64,000 nucleotides of DNA from Caldilineaceae bacterium bin34 (lineage in GTDB: Bacteria; Chloroflexota; Anaerolineae; Caldilineales; Caldilineaceae). Position 1 is the first letter of the stretch, and the number at the start of each line of letters is the position of its first letter. The notes beneath the pieces are model-generated. The model was given only the letters and a program-made list of their open reading frames with translations, searched no databases and had not been told where the DNA came from. The stretch spans positions 111,789-175,788 of the forward strand of contig MPMO01000001.1 in NCBI GenBank assembly GCA_002238555.1, given 5' to 3'. The position numbers and the translations under genes were made by a program. Shown piece by piece: positions 26,558 to 34,961 of this stretch.

Positions 26558-28232
26558 CCGGCTGCCGGCGCGGCGCGGAGTTTGGTTGCCGGCTTCTGGC
26601 CAGATTGGTGAGGTAGTCGCCGAACGTGCCTCGGAACTCCCTCAGGACGCCGTTCTGCAGGACCACGACCCGGTCTGCCAGGCGGTCCAGGAAGTAGCGG
26701 TCGTGCGACACCATCAGGATGGCACCGGCGAATCCCAGCAGGACCTCCTCCAGGATTTCAGCCGACTGGATGTCCAAGTTGTTGGTCGGTTCGTCCAGGA
26801 CCAGGAAGTTGGGTTGCTGAAGCATCATCAGGGCCATCTGCAACCGGCTCCGTTCGCCGCCCGACAACGCTCCCACGGGATCCAGGCACTGGCGGTAGCC
26901 GAACTGGAATTTCCGGAGGAAGGAAACGGCGGTGGCCTCGGTCATGGAGTGGTCGCGGCGCACCGTGTCAACCAGGTTCAGCCGGTAGTCGAGGTTGCGG
27001 TGTTCCTGGTCGTAGAAACCCAGCTTCAGGCTGGGTCCCAGCTTAATCGTGCCAGCAGTGGGCTGCAGTTGGCCGCGGATCAAGTTGAGCAACAGGGACT
27101 TGCCCGCGCCGTTGGGTCCCACGATGGCCACCCGTTCGCCCTTCCAAACCAGAAGATCCGCATGGTCGAACAGCCGGACACCCGTATCGGGAAAGGTGAA
27201 GGAGACGTTGGCCATCTCCAAAACCTTCTCGCTCCCTCGTCGGTACTGCAGGGTCAGGTCCATGGTTTCGGAGTCGGTGACAGGTGCATCAATGCGGTCG
27301 ATGCGGTCGATGCGCTTGAGGATGCTCTTGCCGCGGGTGATGAACTTGGGATTGTCGAAAACCGCACCCCAGGTCAGAAGGCGCTTGGCCGACTCCTCCA
27401 GCCGTGTGATTTCCTTTTGTTGTGCCTGGTAGTGACGGGCCTGACTGGCAACCGCGACCTCCTTCTGGATCACGTACTCCGAATAGTTGCCCGGCCAGGC
27501 GAATACCTTGCGCCGTTCCAGTTCAATGATGGAATCGACGATCAGGTCCAGCAGGTAGCGGTCGTGGGACACAATCGCCACCCCACCGCCAAAGGCACCG
27601 ATAATCCGTTCCAGCAACTGCTTGCCGCGCAGGTCGAGATGATTGTCGGGTTCATCCAGCACCAGGAAATCGGGCCGTCCAACCAGGATGCGCGCCAGGG
27701 CCAACAGCTTCTTTTGACCGCCGCTTAGGTCGGAGACCCGCAGACCAAAGCTGTCCTCCGCCAAGCCGACCTGTCTCAGGGTCGCTTCGATGGTCCGTTG
27801 GAAACTGGGACCGCCCAGTTCGGCATACCGGGCAACCAGAGTGTCCTGGCGGGCGATGGCCGCCTCCAACCTGGGCGGATCCCCGTACACCTCCTCCAGG
27901 CCCATGCTGGCCTCGACCTCGTGGAGTTCCGTCTCAACCCGGTCCAATTCCGGGAGGGCGCCCTGCATCGCGTCCAACACCGTCGCGGATCGAGGCAACT
28001 CGGCCTCCTGAGGCAAATAGCCGAACCGGGCCGGGCGGTCGCGGACCACGCTGCCGGCATCGACACCATGCGTCCCCGCAAGGCACTTGAGCAACGTGCT
28101 CTTGCCCGAACCATTGCGTCCCACGACGCCAACAGTCTCCTGGCTGTACACAGCCAGCGTCACGTCCTCCAGGACGGGTTCGTCAAAGTAGGCCGCCGTA
28201 ACCTGATTGAACGAAAGGACCCTTTCCTTCAT
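26544..28232 (-). CDS. ABC-F family ATPase (ribosome-associated)
   Basis: A 562-residue soluble protein with two ABC ATPase domains and no membrane segments. The first Walker A is GRNGSGKST, with signature LSGGQKKLL and Walker B LVLDEPDNHLD. The second is GPNGAGKSL, with LSGGERSRLQ and LVLDEPTNNLD. The two are joined by a charged linker containing RIDRIDRID, encoded by a 9-bp tandem repeat at about 27294-27320. ABC-F proteins act on the ribosomal E site during translation or antibiotic protection. The second Walker A ends in Leu where Thr/Ser is usual. Confidence 0.93.
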   Translation of the reverse strand: MKERVLSFNQVTAAYFDEPVLEDVTLAVYSQETVGVVGRNGSGKSTLLKCLAGTHGVDAGSVVRDRPARFGYLPQEAELPRSATVLDAMQGALPELDRVETELHEVEASMGLEEVYGDPPRLEAAIARQDTLVARYAELGGPSFQRTIEATLRQVGLAEDSFGLRVSDLSGGQKKLLALARILVGRPDFLVLDEPDNHLDLRGKQLLERIIGAFGGGVAIVSHDRYLLDLIVDSIIELERRKVFAWPGNYSEYVIQKEVAVASQARHYQAQQKEITRLEESAKRLLTWGAVFDNPKFITRGKSILKRIDRIDRIDAPVTDSETMDLTLQYRRGSEKVLEMANVSFTFPDTGVRLFDHADLLVWKGERVAIVGPNGAGKSLLLNLIRGQLQPTAGTIKLGPSLKLGFYDQEHRNLDYRLNLVDTVRRDHSMTEATAVSFLRKFQFGYRQCLDPVGALSGGERSRLQMALMMLQQPNFLVLDEPTNNLDIQSAEILEEVLLGFAGAILMVSHDRYFLDRLADRVVVLQNGVLREFRGTFGDYLTNLARSRQPNSAPRRQPVTPS

Positions 28233-28340
28233 CGTAGCCGTCCACCCGGGAACCGCATCGCCATCGAATGGTCAATTCGCCTGTGTCGTGCCCCGCGGCC
28301 GCCCCGCTGAGGATCGGAGCCGCAGGGCATCGAATTCGAA

Positions 28341-29132
28341 TCAGGGAAGGGATCCCGCAAAGCCTCCGTCCACGGCCAGGCCGATACCCGTGATGAAGCC
28401 TGCCTGCCTGCTGCACAGAAACGTGACCGCTGCACCGAACTCCATGGGATCCCCGAGGCGTCCCAGTGGCACCGTGGCTGCCCGTTCGGCAAACGCCTCC
28501 TCCACGGTGATGCCCTTCTGGTCGGCCGCCTGTTGGGCCAGTTCATCAAGCCGATCCGTCTTGGTCACTCCCGGGCACACGGCATTCACGGTCGTGCCGG
28601 TCTCAGCAAGTTCCATGCTCAAGGTCTTGATCACACCGTGAACTCCGGTGCGCGTGGCATTGCTCAATACCATGCTTTCCATCGGATGCTTGGCGCTGAC
28701 ACTGGTGATGGCCACCAGGCGGCCCTGATCACTGGCTGTGACATGCGGCAAGGCGGACCGGAAGAGCCTGACGGCGCTCATAAGGTTGAGTTGCAGTGCC
28801 AAGGCCCACTCGGTGTCGGTCTTGTCCGCGAACTCCCCGCTGGGAGGCCCCCCGGCGTTGGCCACCGCAATATCAAGACCGCCGAACCGATCCGTGGCCG
28901 CCTGGATGAAGGCACCTGGAGCCTCCGCGTCGGACATGTCCGCAACCAAAGCCAGGACCTCGGAACCGGTCTCCTCCCGTATCCGGTCCGCAGCAGCCTG
29001 CAGGCGGTCTTCATTGCGTGCGCAGATCGCGACGCGGCAGCCTTCCCGTGCCAGGGTCAGAGCCGACGCGAAGCCCAATCCGGCACTGGCGGCCGCCACA
29101 GCCGCGGCCCGGCCCTTGAGGTTCAGATCCAT
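28341..29132 (-). CDS. short-chain dehydrogenase/reductase with non-classical active site
   Basis: A 263-residue SDR with a modified dinucleotide motif (AAASAGLGFASA), the NAGGPPSG motif near residue 90 and the Ser of ITSVSAKHP near 143. The usual Tyr-x-x-x-Lys is replaced: the equivalent reads SNATRTGV, with Ser and Arg where Tyr and Lys belong. This substitution recurs in a subgroup related to 3-oxoacyl reductases whose activity is uncertain. I chose the ATG at 29132 because it puts the Rossmann fold at the N-terminus; the open frame continues to 29699 without similarity. Confidence 0.87.
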   Translation of the reverse strand: MDLNLKGRAAAVAAASAGLGFASALTLAREGCRVAICARNEDRLQAAADRIREETGSEVLALVADMSDAEAPGAFIQAATDRFGGLDIAVANAGGPPSGEFADKTDTEWALALQLNLMSAVRLFRSALPHVTASDQGRLVAITSVSAKHPMESMVLSNATRTGVHGVIKTLSMELAETGTTVNAVCPGVTKTDRLDELAQQAADQKGITVEEAFAERAATVPLGRLGDPMEFGAAVTFLCSRQAGFITGIGLAVDGGFAGSLP

Positions 29133-29248
29133 GGTTGTTTCCCGTTGTGCACTGGCGATGAGTCCTGGGCAGCCGATCGGCATGGCCTGCCGGTTCAGCC
29201 TGCAGCCAGAATAGCACGGTCCGCCCGCACCGATCCGCCCGCACCGGC

Positions 29249-30058
29249 CTACAGTTTCAGAGCGCGCACGAACAGGACCGGGGGGATGTCCGGCATCGAC
29301 CCGTACGACAAGGGTTGGAACGGTTCTTCGGTCGGCGGAAAGGACGGCTCCACCAAGCCGTTGACAACCAGGCCCGCGGCCGTGAGGTGGCTTACGATGG
29401 CCTGTAGGGGTCGATGGAAGTAGAAGTGGGTTTCCGGTTGCGTACGGATTCCGGTGGCCTTGTATGGTTCCACATTCAAGTAGCGGTGGACCATTACGCT
29501 GTTCTGTTGCCCGGCGATGCCTTGCGCAGCCACGAGTTCCGCGTCGGGAGTGACAAAACAGGGATGCTGTTGGGAAATCACCCAGACTCCGCCGGAGCGC
29601 AACAATGAGGCCACTTGCCGGCACATCAGGTCCACGACGGCAACATCCATGAACAACATGTTGCAGACCACTGCGTCGAACCATGTGTGGCGCCGACACA
29701 ATTCCACCCAGTCCTCTTCACTGGTGACGTCCAGACGCAGGACCTCGCAACCGGGATTGCGCCGGGAGGCAATGCTTACGAACGATTCCGCTCCGTCCGT
29801 GGCAACAACATTCGCTCCTGCCCGCAGCAGCTCGCGGGTGTACAGCCCCGCGCCGCATCCCAACTCCAGGATCTTGCGGCCGCGCACCGGCTGCAGCAGT
29901 TGCGTGGCCACGGGTCGAACCAGAACATTGTGAAAATCGTTGCCGTGGTCGCCCATATAGGCATCCCAACATTCGGCAATCCGTTCCCAAACAGCCAAGG
30001 CGTCCCGGTTGTACTCCGGCCACTGACCATCGCGGATCGAATTGGCAGCCGTGCTCAC
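29249..30058 (-). CDS. class I SAM-dependent methyltransferase
   Basis: A 269-residue methyltransferase starting with GTG (VSTAANSIRDG). Motif I is ILELGCGAGLYTREL near residue 63, the acidic residue binding the ribose is in VVATDGAE, and motif IV is FDAVVCNMLFMDV near 130. The C-terminal lid includes HFYFHRPL, as in UbiE/COQ5-like small-molecule enzymes. The GTG overlaps the stop of the upstream SRPBCC gene by 4 nt, which fixes the start and suggests the two act together. Substrate unknown. Confidence 0.83.
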   Translation of the reverse strand: MSTAANSIRDGQWPEYNRDALAVWERIAECWDAYMGDHGNDFHNVLVRPVATQLLQPVRGRKILELGCGAGLYTRELLRAGANVVATDGAESFVSIASRRNPGCEVLRLDVTSEEDWVELCRRHTWFDAVVCNMLFMDVAVVDLMCRQVASLLRSGGVWVISQQHPCFVTPDAELVAAQGIAGQQNSVMVHRYLNVEPYKATGIRTQPETHFYFHRPLQAIVSHLTAAGLVVNGLVEPSFPPTEEPFQPLSYGSMPDIPPVLFVRALKL

Positions 30059-30483
30059 AAGGCCTCCGCACAGTGCCGAAACGCATCCATGACCCGTGTC
30101 AGTTGCGCCGTTCTGGCCGGACGGGTGATCGGTCCGAGCCAGGCGGCAGGGCCATGCCAGGTTTCCCTCACCTGCGCCTGGCAACCCCCAACCGAATCCT
30201 CAACCTCAAAGACAAGCACGGTGGTCGAAGACCATATGCGCACCTCAATCACCACCATGCTCGGCTCTGCCACCAGCCGCACACGTGCCGCAAGCACTCC
30301 CCATCTGCTGTCGAGCTTCAGCATGGAACCTTCCGTCCACGGTTTGCCTTCCACCCACGAAACGTGCCGGATGCCGTCGAACCACGCCGGCCAGGCAGAC
30401 GTATCCGTGAAAACCGACCATGCCCGATTTCGGCTGGCTTGGATGAATGTACTCGCACTTGCCTGCATAATGGCTCGGATCAC
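30055..30483 (-). CDS. SRPBCC (START/polyketide cyclase-like) family protein
   Basis: A 142-residue small helix-grip protein. The N-terminal segment FIQASRNRAWSVFTDTSAWPAW is typical of SRPBCC domains, followed by alternating beta-strands (LKLDSRWG, VRLVAEPSMVVIEVR) and a C-terminal amphipathic helix. Such proteins bind hydrophobic ligands. It is co-transcribed with the overlapping methyltransferase, and its upstream region faces the divergent CCA-adding enzyme gene. A second Met (MQASAS) five codons in is an alternative start. Confidence 0.72.
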   Translation of the reverse strand: MIRAIMQASASTFIQASRNRAWSVFTDTSAWPAWFDGIRHVSWVEGKPWTEGSMLKLDSRWGVLAARVRLVAEPSMVVIEVRIWSSTTVLVFEVEDSVGGCQAQVRETWHGPAAWLGPITRPARTAQLTRVMDAFRHCAEAL

Positions 30484-30597
30484 CGGGCATCGCGGGACTG
30501 CACCGGCCGGTGCAGTTTGCCAAATTCGATCGCAAACCGGAAGCCATACTGCCCTACGCCCGCCTCAATAGACCGTTTCCGGAGATCATGACCAGGT

Positions 30598-32172
30598 GTG
30601 GCAAAAGCAATCGATGTCCGGACTGAGCCTGCCATGACGACTCTCAATGCCTGCGAGATCCTTCTAACGCTGCGCCCCGAGCAGTCCCGGGTTCTGGACC
30701 GGTTCCTGGAGGCTTGGGGTCCTCCGGTTTGGATTGTGGGCGGCATGGTCCGCGACCGCCTCCTGGAACTTGCACCCGGACACGACCTCGACTTGGTGGT
30801 ACCGCGATCGAACCAATTGGAGGACCAACACTGGGTGCCCGGCGACTGGCGCGCCTTTTGCCTGGACCCCCGCAGGCAGATCTGGCGATTGGCATCACAC
30901 CCGCCATCCAAGCGGGAGCCGGTTGGCACAATTGATTTGGTCGTATTGGGAGGCAGCCGCATTGAAGCCGATCTGGGACAACGCGACTTTCGCGTGAACG
31001 CCATGGCGGTCCGGGTCAAGTCGGTCGTCGGCACGCAGGTGACCGGCACGCTGGTCGATCCCTTCGGGGGACGGGTTGACCTTGCCCAACGCACGGTGGT
31101 CCCGGTCTCCGAACGCAACATGTTGTCCGATCCGTTGCGCATGCTCAGGGGCGTCCGGCTATCCCACGGCCACGGGCTGATGCTGTCGGCGGAATTGCGG
31201 TCGTTCATAGGGCAACACGGCCCCCTCGCCGGACAGGCTGCGCGAGAACGGGTAGGGCCGGAAGTGTGGAAGCTGGTGACTAGTCCCGCCTCGTCCATCC
31301 GCGAAGTCGCACACGACCTGAACGAGATGAACCTCTGGCCACTGGTTGCCGACCGGGAAGGCGGTCCGTTCATCCTGTCCGAAGACGATATGCTTTGGCT
31401 GTCGCGGTTGCAGGCGTGGACAAGGTCAACGAAACCGGGCCGGGGCCAATGCGAACGGAGCCCAGGTCCCATGGCACCGGACATCGATGCGGTGATCGAC
31501 CTGCGGCAGATGGCGCGCGCGTACCTGGGTCCGGGGCGCATGCGCGGTGACTGGTGGGTCATGGCCGCTGTCCTCTGGCTGATCCTCCCGAACGCGACTG
31601 CAGCCAGACCAAGTGCCGGCATGCAGCGCTGGGCCAGACGATGTGCCTTTGCCAGTGCGGAGCAGCAGTGGCTGGGTTCCGTCGGCGCGGCCCTCGACCA
31701 CGTGTGGCGGCAGTGGGTGCATCCGCCCGACCGCGGCCGTGCCCGAGAGCCGACGGTGATTGATTGTCACCGCTTGATGGAGAAGACCGGCTGGTACCTG
31801 GGCCGGCCCGCACTGCAGGATGCCTGCGCCATCGCAGCGCCGTTGGCAAGGACAACCGGAGCCGGGGCGCAAACCCGCCTGACGGCCATCCAGCATGCCG
31901 TCAATCGTCTGTGGCGGCTTGGTCAAGGCAGACCGGTGCAGCCCCTGGCAACCGGGCGGGATCTCCTGAACTGGTATGCCCTGGCACCTGGCCCGGAAGT
32001 CGGACGATTGCTGACCCTCCTTGTCGAGGCCCAGGTGACGGGCCGCGTCACCTCGCCCGCCGAAGCGCGGGTGTTCCTTGATGGTTTGCTGTACCATAGA
32101 AGTGCAACCGATCCTTTTCAAGGACCCAACACTTCCCGACCGCAACGTCGGACCTGCAATGGCACAAGCTAG
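30598..32172 (+). CDS. CCA tRNA nucleotidyltransferase / poly(A) polymerase family protein
   Basis: A 524-residue class II nucleotidyltransferase. The catalytic head is at the N-terminus: WIVGGMVRDRLL near residue 46, GHDLDLVV near 61 (two catalytic Asp), RDFRVNAMA near 129 and the nucleotide-selecting region DPLRMLRGVRLS near 177. A helical neck/body fills the rest. It should add or repair the 3' CCA of tRNAs, which fits the tRNA-Gly here lacking encoded CCA. The start is GTG 30598 or ATG 30634; neither has a clear ribosome site. The corC-like gene follows after 3 bp. Confidence 0.85.
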   Translation: MAKAIDVRTEPAMTTLNACEILLTLRPEQSRVLDRFLEAWGPPVWIVGGMVRDRLLELAPGHDLDLVVPRSNQLEDQHWVPGDWRAFCLDPRRQIWRLASHPPSKREPVGTIDLVVLGGSRIEADLGQRDFRVNAMAVRVKSVVGTQVTGTLVDPFGGRVDLAQRTVVPVSERNMLSDPLRMLRGVRLSHGHGLMLSAELRSFIGQHGPLAGQAARERVGPEVWKLVTSPASSIREVAHDLNEMNLWPLVADREGGPFILSEDDMLWLSRLQAWTRSTKPGRGQCERSPGPMAPDIDAVIDLRQMARAYLGPGRMRGDWWVMAAVLWLILPNATAARPSAGMQRWARRCAFASAEQQWLGSVGAALDHVWRQWVHPPDRGRAREPTVIDCHRLMEKTGWYLGRPALQDACAIAAPLARTTGAGAQTRLTAIQHAVNRLWRLGQGRPVQPLATGRDLLNWYALAPGPEVGRLLTLLVEAQVTGRVTSPAEARVFLDGLLYHRSATDPFQGPNTSRPQRRTCNGTS

Positions 32173-32175
32173 TTC

Positions 32176-33516
32176 ATGGGACTAATCGCGATCCTGGGTT
32201 CGGTTGTCGCGATTATCCTGTTGACTGCCTTTTACGTCGCCGCCGAAATCTCCCTGGCAGGTTCGCGGCGTTCCCGAATCCAACAGCTGCAGGATGATGG
32301 CAACACCCTCGCCGACAAGGTGGGTGGCATCATTCACGACCCCAGCCAGCTCAGTGCCTACATTTCAAGCTGTCAAATCAGCATTACGATTTGCAGCATC
32401 CTCCTGGGCTTCGTGGGTCAGGCCGGGGTCGCGCCCCGCATTGAGCCGCTGCTCCTGCAACTGGGCCTGAACCCCACCACCGCCACGTCGCTGGCGGTGG
32501 GGTCGACGCTCTTGGTCTTGTCCATGGGACAGGTGTTCATTGGCGAGCTTGTGCCGAAGAATCTGGGCATCCGCATCCCCGAGCGGCTGGCCATGGTCAC
32601 CGTGAACTACCTGCGGGCCTACCACTTCCTGTTCCAGCCCTTTCTTTGGATTTTCAATCTGTTCAACCGGGCGATTTTGTTCCTGGTCCGGGTCGAGGTC
32701 ACGCACCAGCACGGCCTGGTGCTGACCGATCAGGAAATCCGTCGGATTTCCAGGGAAAGCCAGGAGCAGGGCCAGTTCGACTGGGACGAAGGGGGGGCCA
32801 TCGACCGGACCCTGAACATCGACAAGGAACCGGTCTCGGCCAAGATGGTGGCCCGGAAACACATTTTCGCCGCGCCGGAGTGGACGCCGGCGGACCTCCA
32901 ACGGGACCTCCTGGCCAACTCCCCCTATTCCCGCATGCCGGTCTTTGATGGTTCCCTGGACAACCTGACCCGCACCGTCCATCTGCGAGACCTGATGTGC
33001 GGCGAGGAACCGCGGCCGGGAGCCAATCCGGATCCCTTCCCGGCCTTCGCGGAAGAAGTCAAAGTGGACGACGCCCTGGCCGACATGCTGCACAACAAGG
33101 TGCACTTGGCGGTGGTTCGGGACAAATTGGGTGCAACGACCGGGATCATTACGCTGGAACAGCTTGTGGAAGCCGTCGTGGGAGACATAAGGGACGAATT
33201 TGATCAGGAACAGCCACCGCCTTTCCGGTTCATCAACGACGAGGTGTTGTTCATTGAAGGGTCCGTTGATCCGATGGTTCTCGCGACCACCTTCGATCCC
33301 AAACACCGACACCTGGAGGCCGGGGCCCTGCCCGTGGAACCATCACCGGATGCACCCGTCAAGATGGACGCTGCCCCGAGTGCAAGTCTCCGTCGAGCAG
33401 GTCCCGGTCCGACGGACGGCTTTTTTGTGAATGCCACCAAGGAAACGGTCCGACTGGCGCTGCAATTGCGCGCAGCGCCTGCCGGCCGGGGTTCGTCCGA
33501 CCACGGAACCGCATGA
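32176..33516 (+). CDS. CNNM/CorC (hemolysin)-family membrane protein, first of a pair
   Basis: A 446-residue protein with an N-terminal CNNM (DUF21) domain of about three to four membrane helices (FYVAAEISLAGSRRSRI; GELVPKNLGIRIPE near residue 120), followed by a CBS-domain pair from about residue 215 to 345. The C-terminal 100 residues are weakly matched to the CorC_HlyC domain. Family members bind or export divalent metals such as Mg/Co. The downstream paralogue starts within this gene's stop codon (4-nt overlap), so the two are probably made together. Confidence 0.86.
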   Translation: MGLIAILGSVVAIILLTAFYVAAEISLAGSRRSRIQQLQDDGNTLADKVGGIIHDPSQLSAYISSCQISITICSILLGFVGQAGVAPRIEPLLLQLGLNPTTATSLAVGSTLLVLSMGQVFIGELVPKNLGIRIPERLAMVTVNYLRAYHFLFQPFLWIFNLFNRAILFLVRVEVTHQHGLVLTDQEIRRISRESQEQGQFDWDEGGAIDRTLNIDKEPVSAKMVARKHIFAAPEWTPADLQRDLLANSPYSRMPVFDGSLDNLTRTVHLRDLMCGEEPRPGANPDPFPAFAEEVKVDDALADMLHNKVHLAVVRDKLGATTGIITLEQLVEAVVGDIRDEFDQEQPPPFRFINDEVLFIEGSVDPMVLATTFDPKHRHLEAGALPVEPSPDAPVKMDAAPSASLRRAGPGPTDGFFVNATKETVRLALQLRAAPAGRGSSDHGTA

Positions 33517-34880
33517 TGGAAGCCCTGGCTCCGATCGCGTTGATTGCCCTGTTCGTGGCGGCCAACGGCTTCTACGTTGCCGCGGAATTCTCCGTGATGC
33601 TGGCCCCCTACCCCCGAATCGAAAGCAGGGAGGAGACGGGACACCGTCAGGCAACCTATATTCTGTCCATTCTCCGGGACAAGGAACACCGCAACGACTT
33701 CATTGCCACCTCCCAGATTGGAATCACCCTGGCCAGCTTGGCCCTGGGCATGTATGCCGAGGAACGCGTGGCGCACTGGCTGCATGAGGTTCTGCACCTG
33801 CCGTGGCTGTCGGAGCAGGCCACCACCACGGCCGCACTGGTCATCGCCGTGTCCGGACTGTCGTTCCTGCATGTCGTTGTCGGCGAGATGGTGCCGCAGA
33901 CAATCGCCGTCCAGATGCCGGAGAAAGTGGTGTTGGCCGTGGCGGGAACGATGCGGGTCTGCGAAACCATTTTGGGACCCTTGGCACACCAGTTGAACCG
34001 CGCGGCGGACTTTCTCATCACCAGGTCGCCCGTTCCCGTGGACCAGGACGACGGACTGGCTTATTCAAAGGAGGAAATCCAGATCCTGATTGAGGAGAGC
34101 TACCACGCCGACCACATCGAGGAGGACGAGTTCGGCTACCTGGAACGGATTGGGGACTTCGACGACCACACCGTCAACGAAGTGATGACCCCCCGCACGC
34201 GGGTTGTCGGCATCCAGGAGGATGCAACCTACGCGGAGGTGATCGAGGTAATGCGGGAAGCCGGCCTGTCCCGCTATCCCATCTACGGCAGCAACCTGGA
34301 CGACATCAAGGGGATACTCCACTTCAAGCAACTGGCGCGGCTGGACCGCAGCGCGGAGTTTCGGCTTGTCGACATCATCACAAGGGTGCCGGACGGGGAC
34401 CAGGATCAGGCGGCGGGAGCACTGGTGGTTCCAGGTTCCACGCCGCTGCCCCAAATGCTGAAGCTGTTCCAGTCGCGCGGAGCCTACATGGCTGTGGTGC
34501 AGGACGAATTCCAGGGTACGGCGGGATTGGTGACCCTGGAAGACCTGATGGAGGAAATCTTCGGCGAAATCGAAGACGAATCGGACCTCGAGGCCAACCG
34601 CGCCCGGGAGGCGCCCCGGCTCGAGGTTCGATCCAGAACCACCGTGGTGGCCCGGCTCGACGTCCCGGTGGACGAACTGCCCGAGGACTTCGCGGCAGCG
34701 CTGGGCGAGACCAAGGGCGAGGCGGAAACCGTCAGCGGGATGATAATGAACGCGATCGACAGGGTTCCGGAGAGGGGAGACGAAACCCGCCTGGGGAAGG
34801 TCTTCGTACGCGTGGAGGGCGAACCGCCGGACTTGCTGGCCTTGATGAAGCTGTCACCATCCAAGCCCTCGGGCAACTGA
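33513..34880 (+). CDS. CNNM/CorC (hemolysin)-family membrane protein, second of a pair
   Basis: A 455-residue paralogue of the upstream gene: CNNM membrane domain (FYVAAEFSVMLAPYPRIE; GEMVPQTIAVQMPEK near residue 128), CBS pair (VNEVMTPRTRVVG near 223; FQGTAGLVTLEDLMEEIFGEI near 332) and a complete CorC_HlyC domain at the C-terminus. This is the canonical three-part architecture. ATG 33513 sits in an ATGA overlap. The tandem arrangement suggests a heteromeric complex, as seen for some paired hemolysin-family genes. Confidence 0.88.
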   Translation: MMEALAPIALIALFVAANGFYVAAEFSVMLAPYPRIESREETGHRQATYILSILRDKEHRNDFIATSQIGITLASLALGMYAEERVAHWLHEVLHLPWLSEQATTTAALVIAVSGLSFLHVVVGEMVPQTIAVQMPEKVVLAVAGTMRVCETILGPLAHQLNRAADFLITRSPVPVDQDDGLAYSKEEIQILIEESYHADHIEEDEFGYLERIGDFDDHTVNEVMTPRTRVVGIQEDATYAEVIEVMREAGLSRYPIYGSNLDDIKGILHFKQLARLDRSAEFRLVDIITRVPDGDQDQAAGALVVPGSTPLPQMLKLFQSRGAYMAVVQDEFQGTAGLVTLEDLMEEIFGEIEDESDLEANRAREAPRLEVRSRTTVVARLDVPVDELPEDFAAALGETKGEAETVSGMIMNAIDRVPERGDETRLGKVFVRVEGEPPDLLALMKLSPSKPSGN

Positions 34881-34961
34881 CGCCGGCGAGAAATCCGAGT
34901 TGCGGTGCATGGGGCAGCCCTGTGCACCGCCTACGCCCTCCACACCATGCAGGATCCACCA

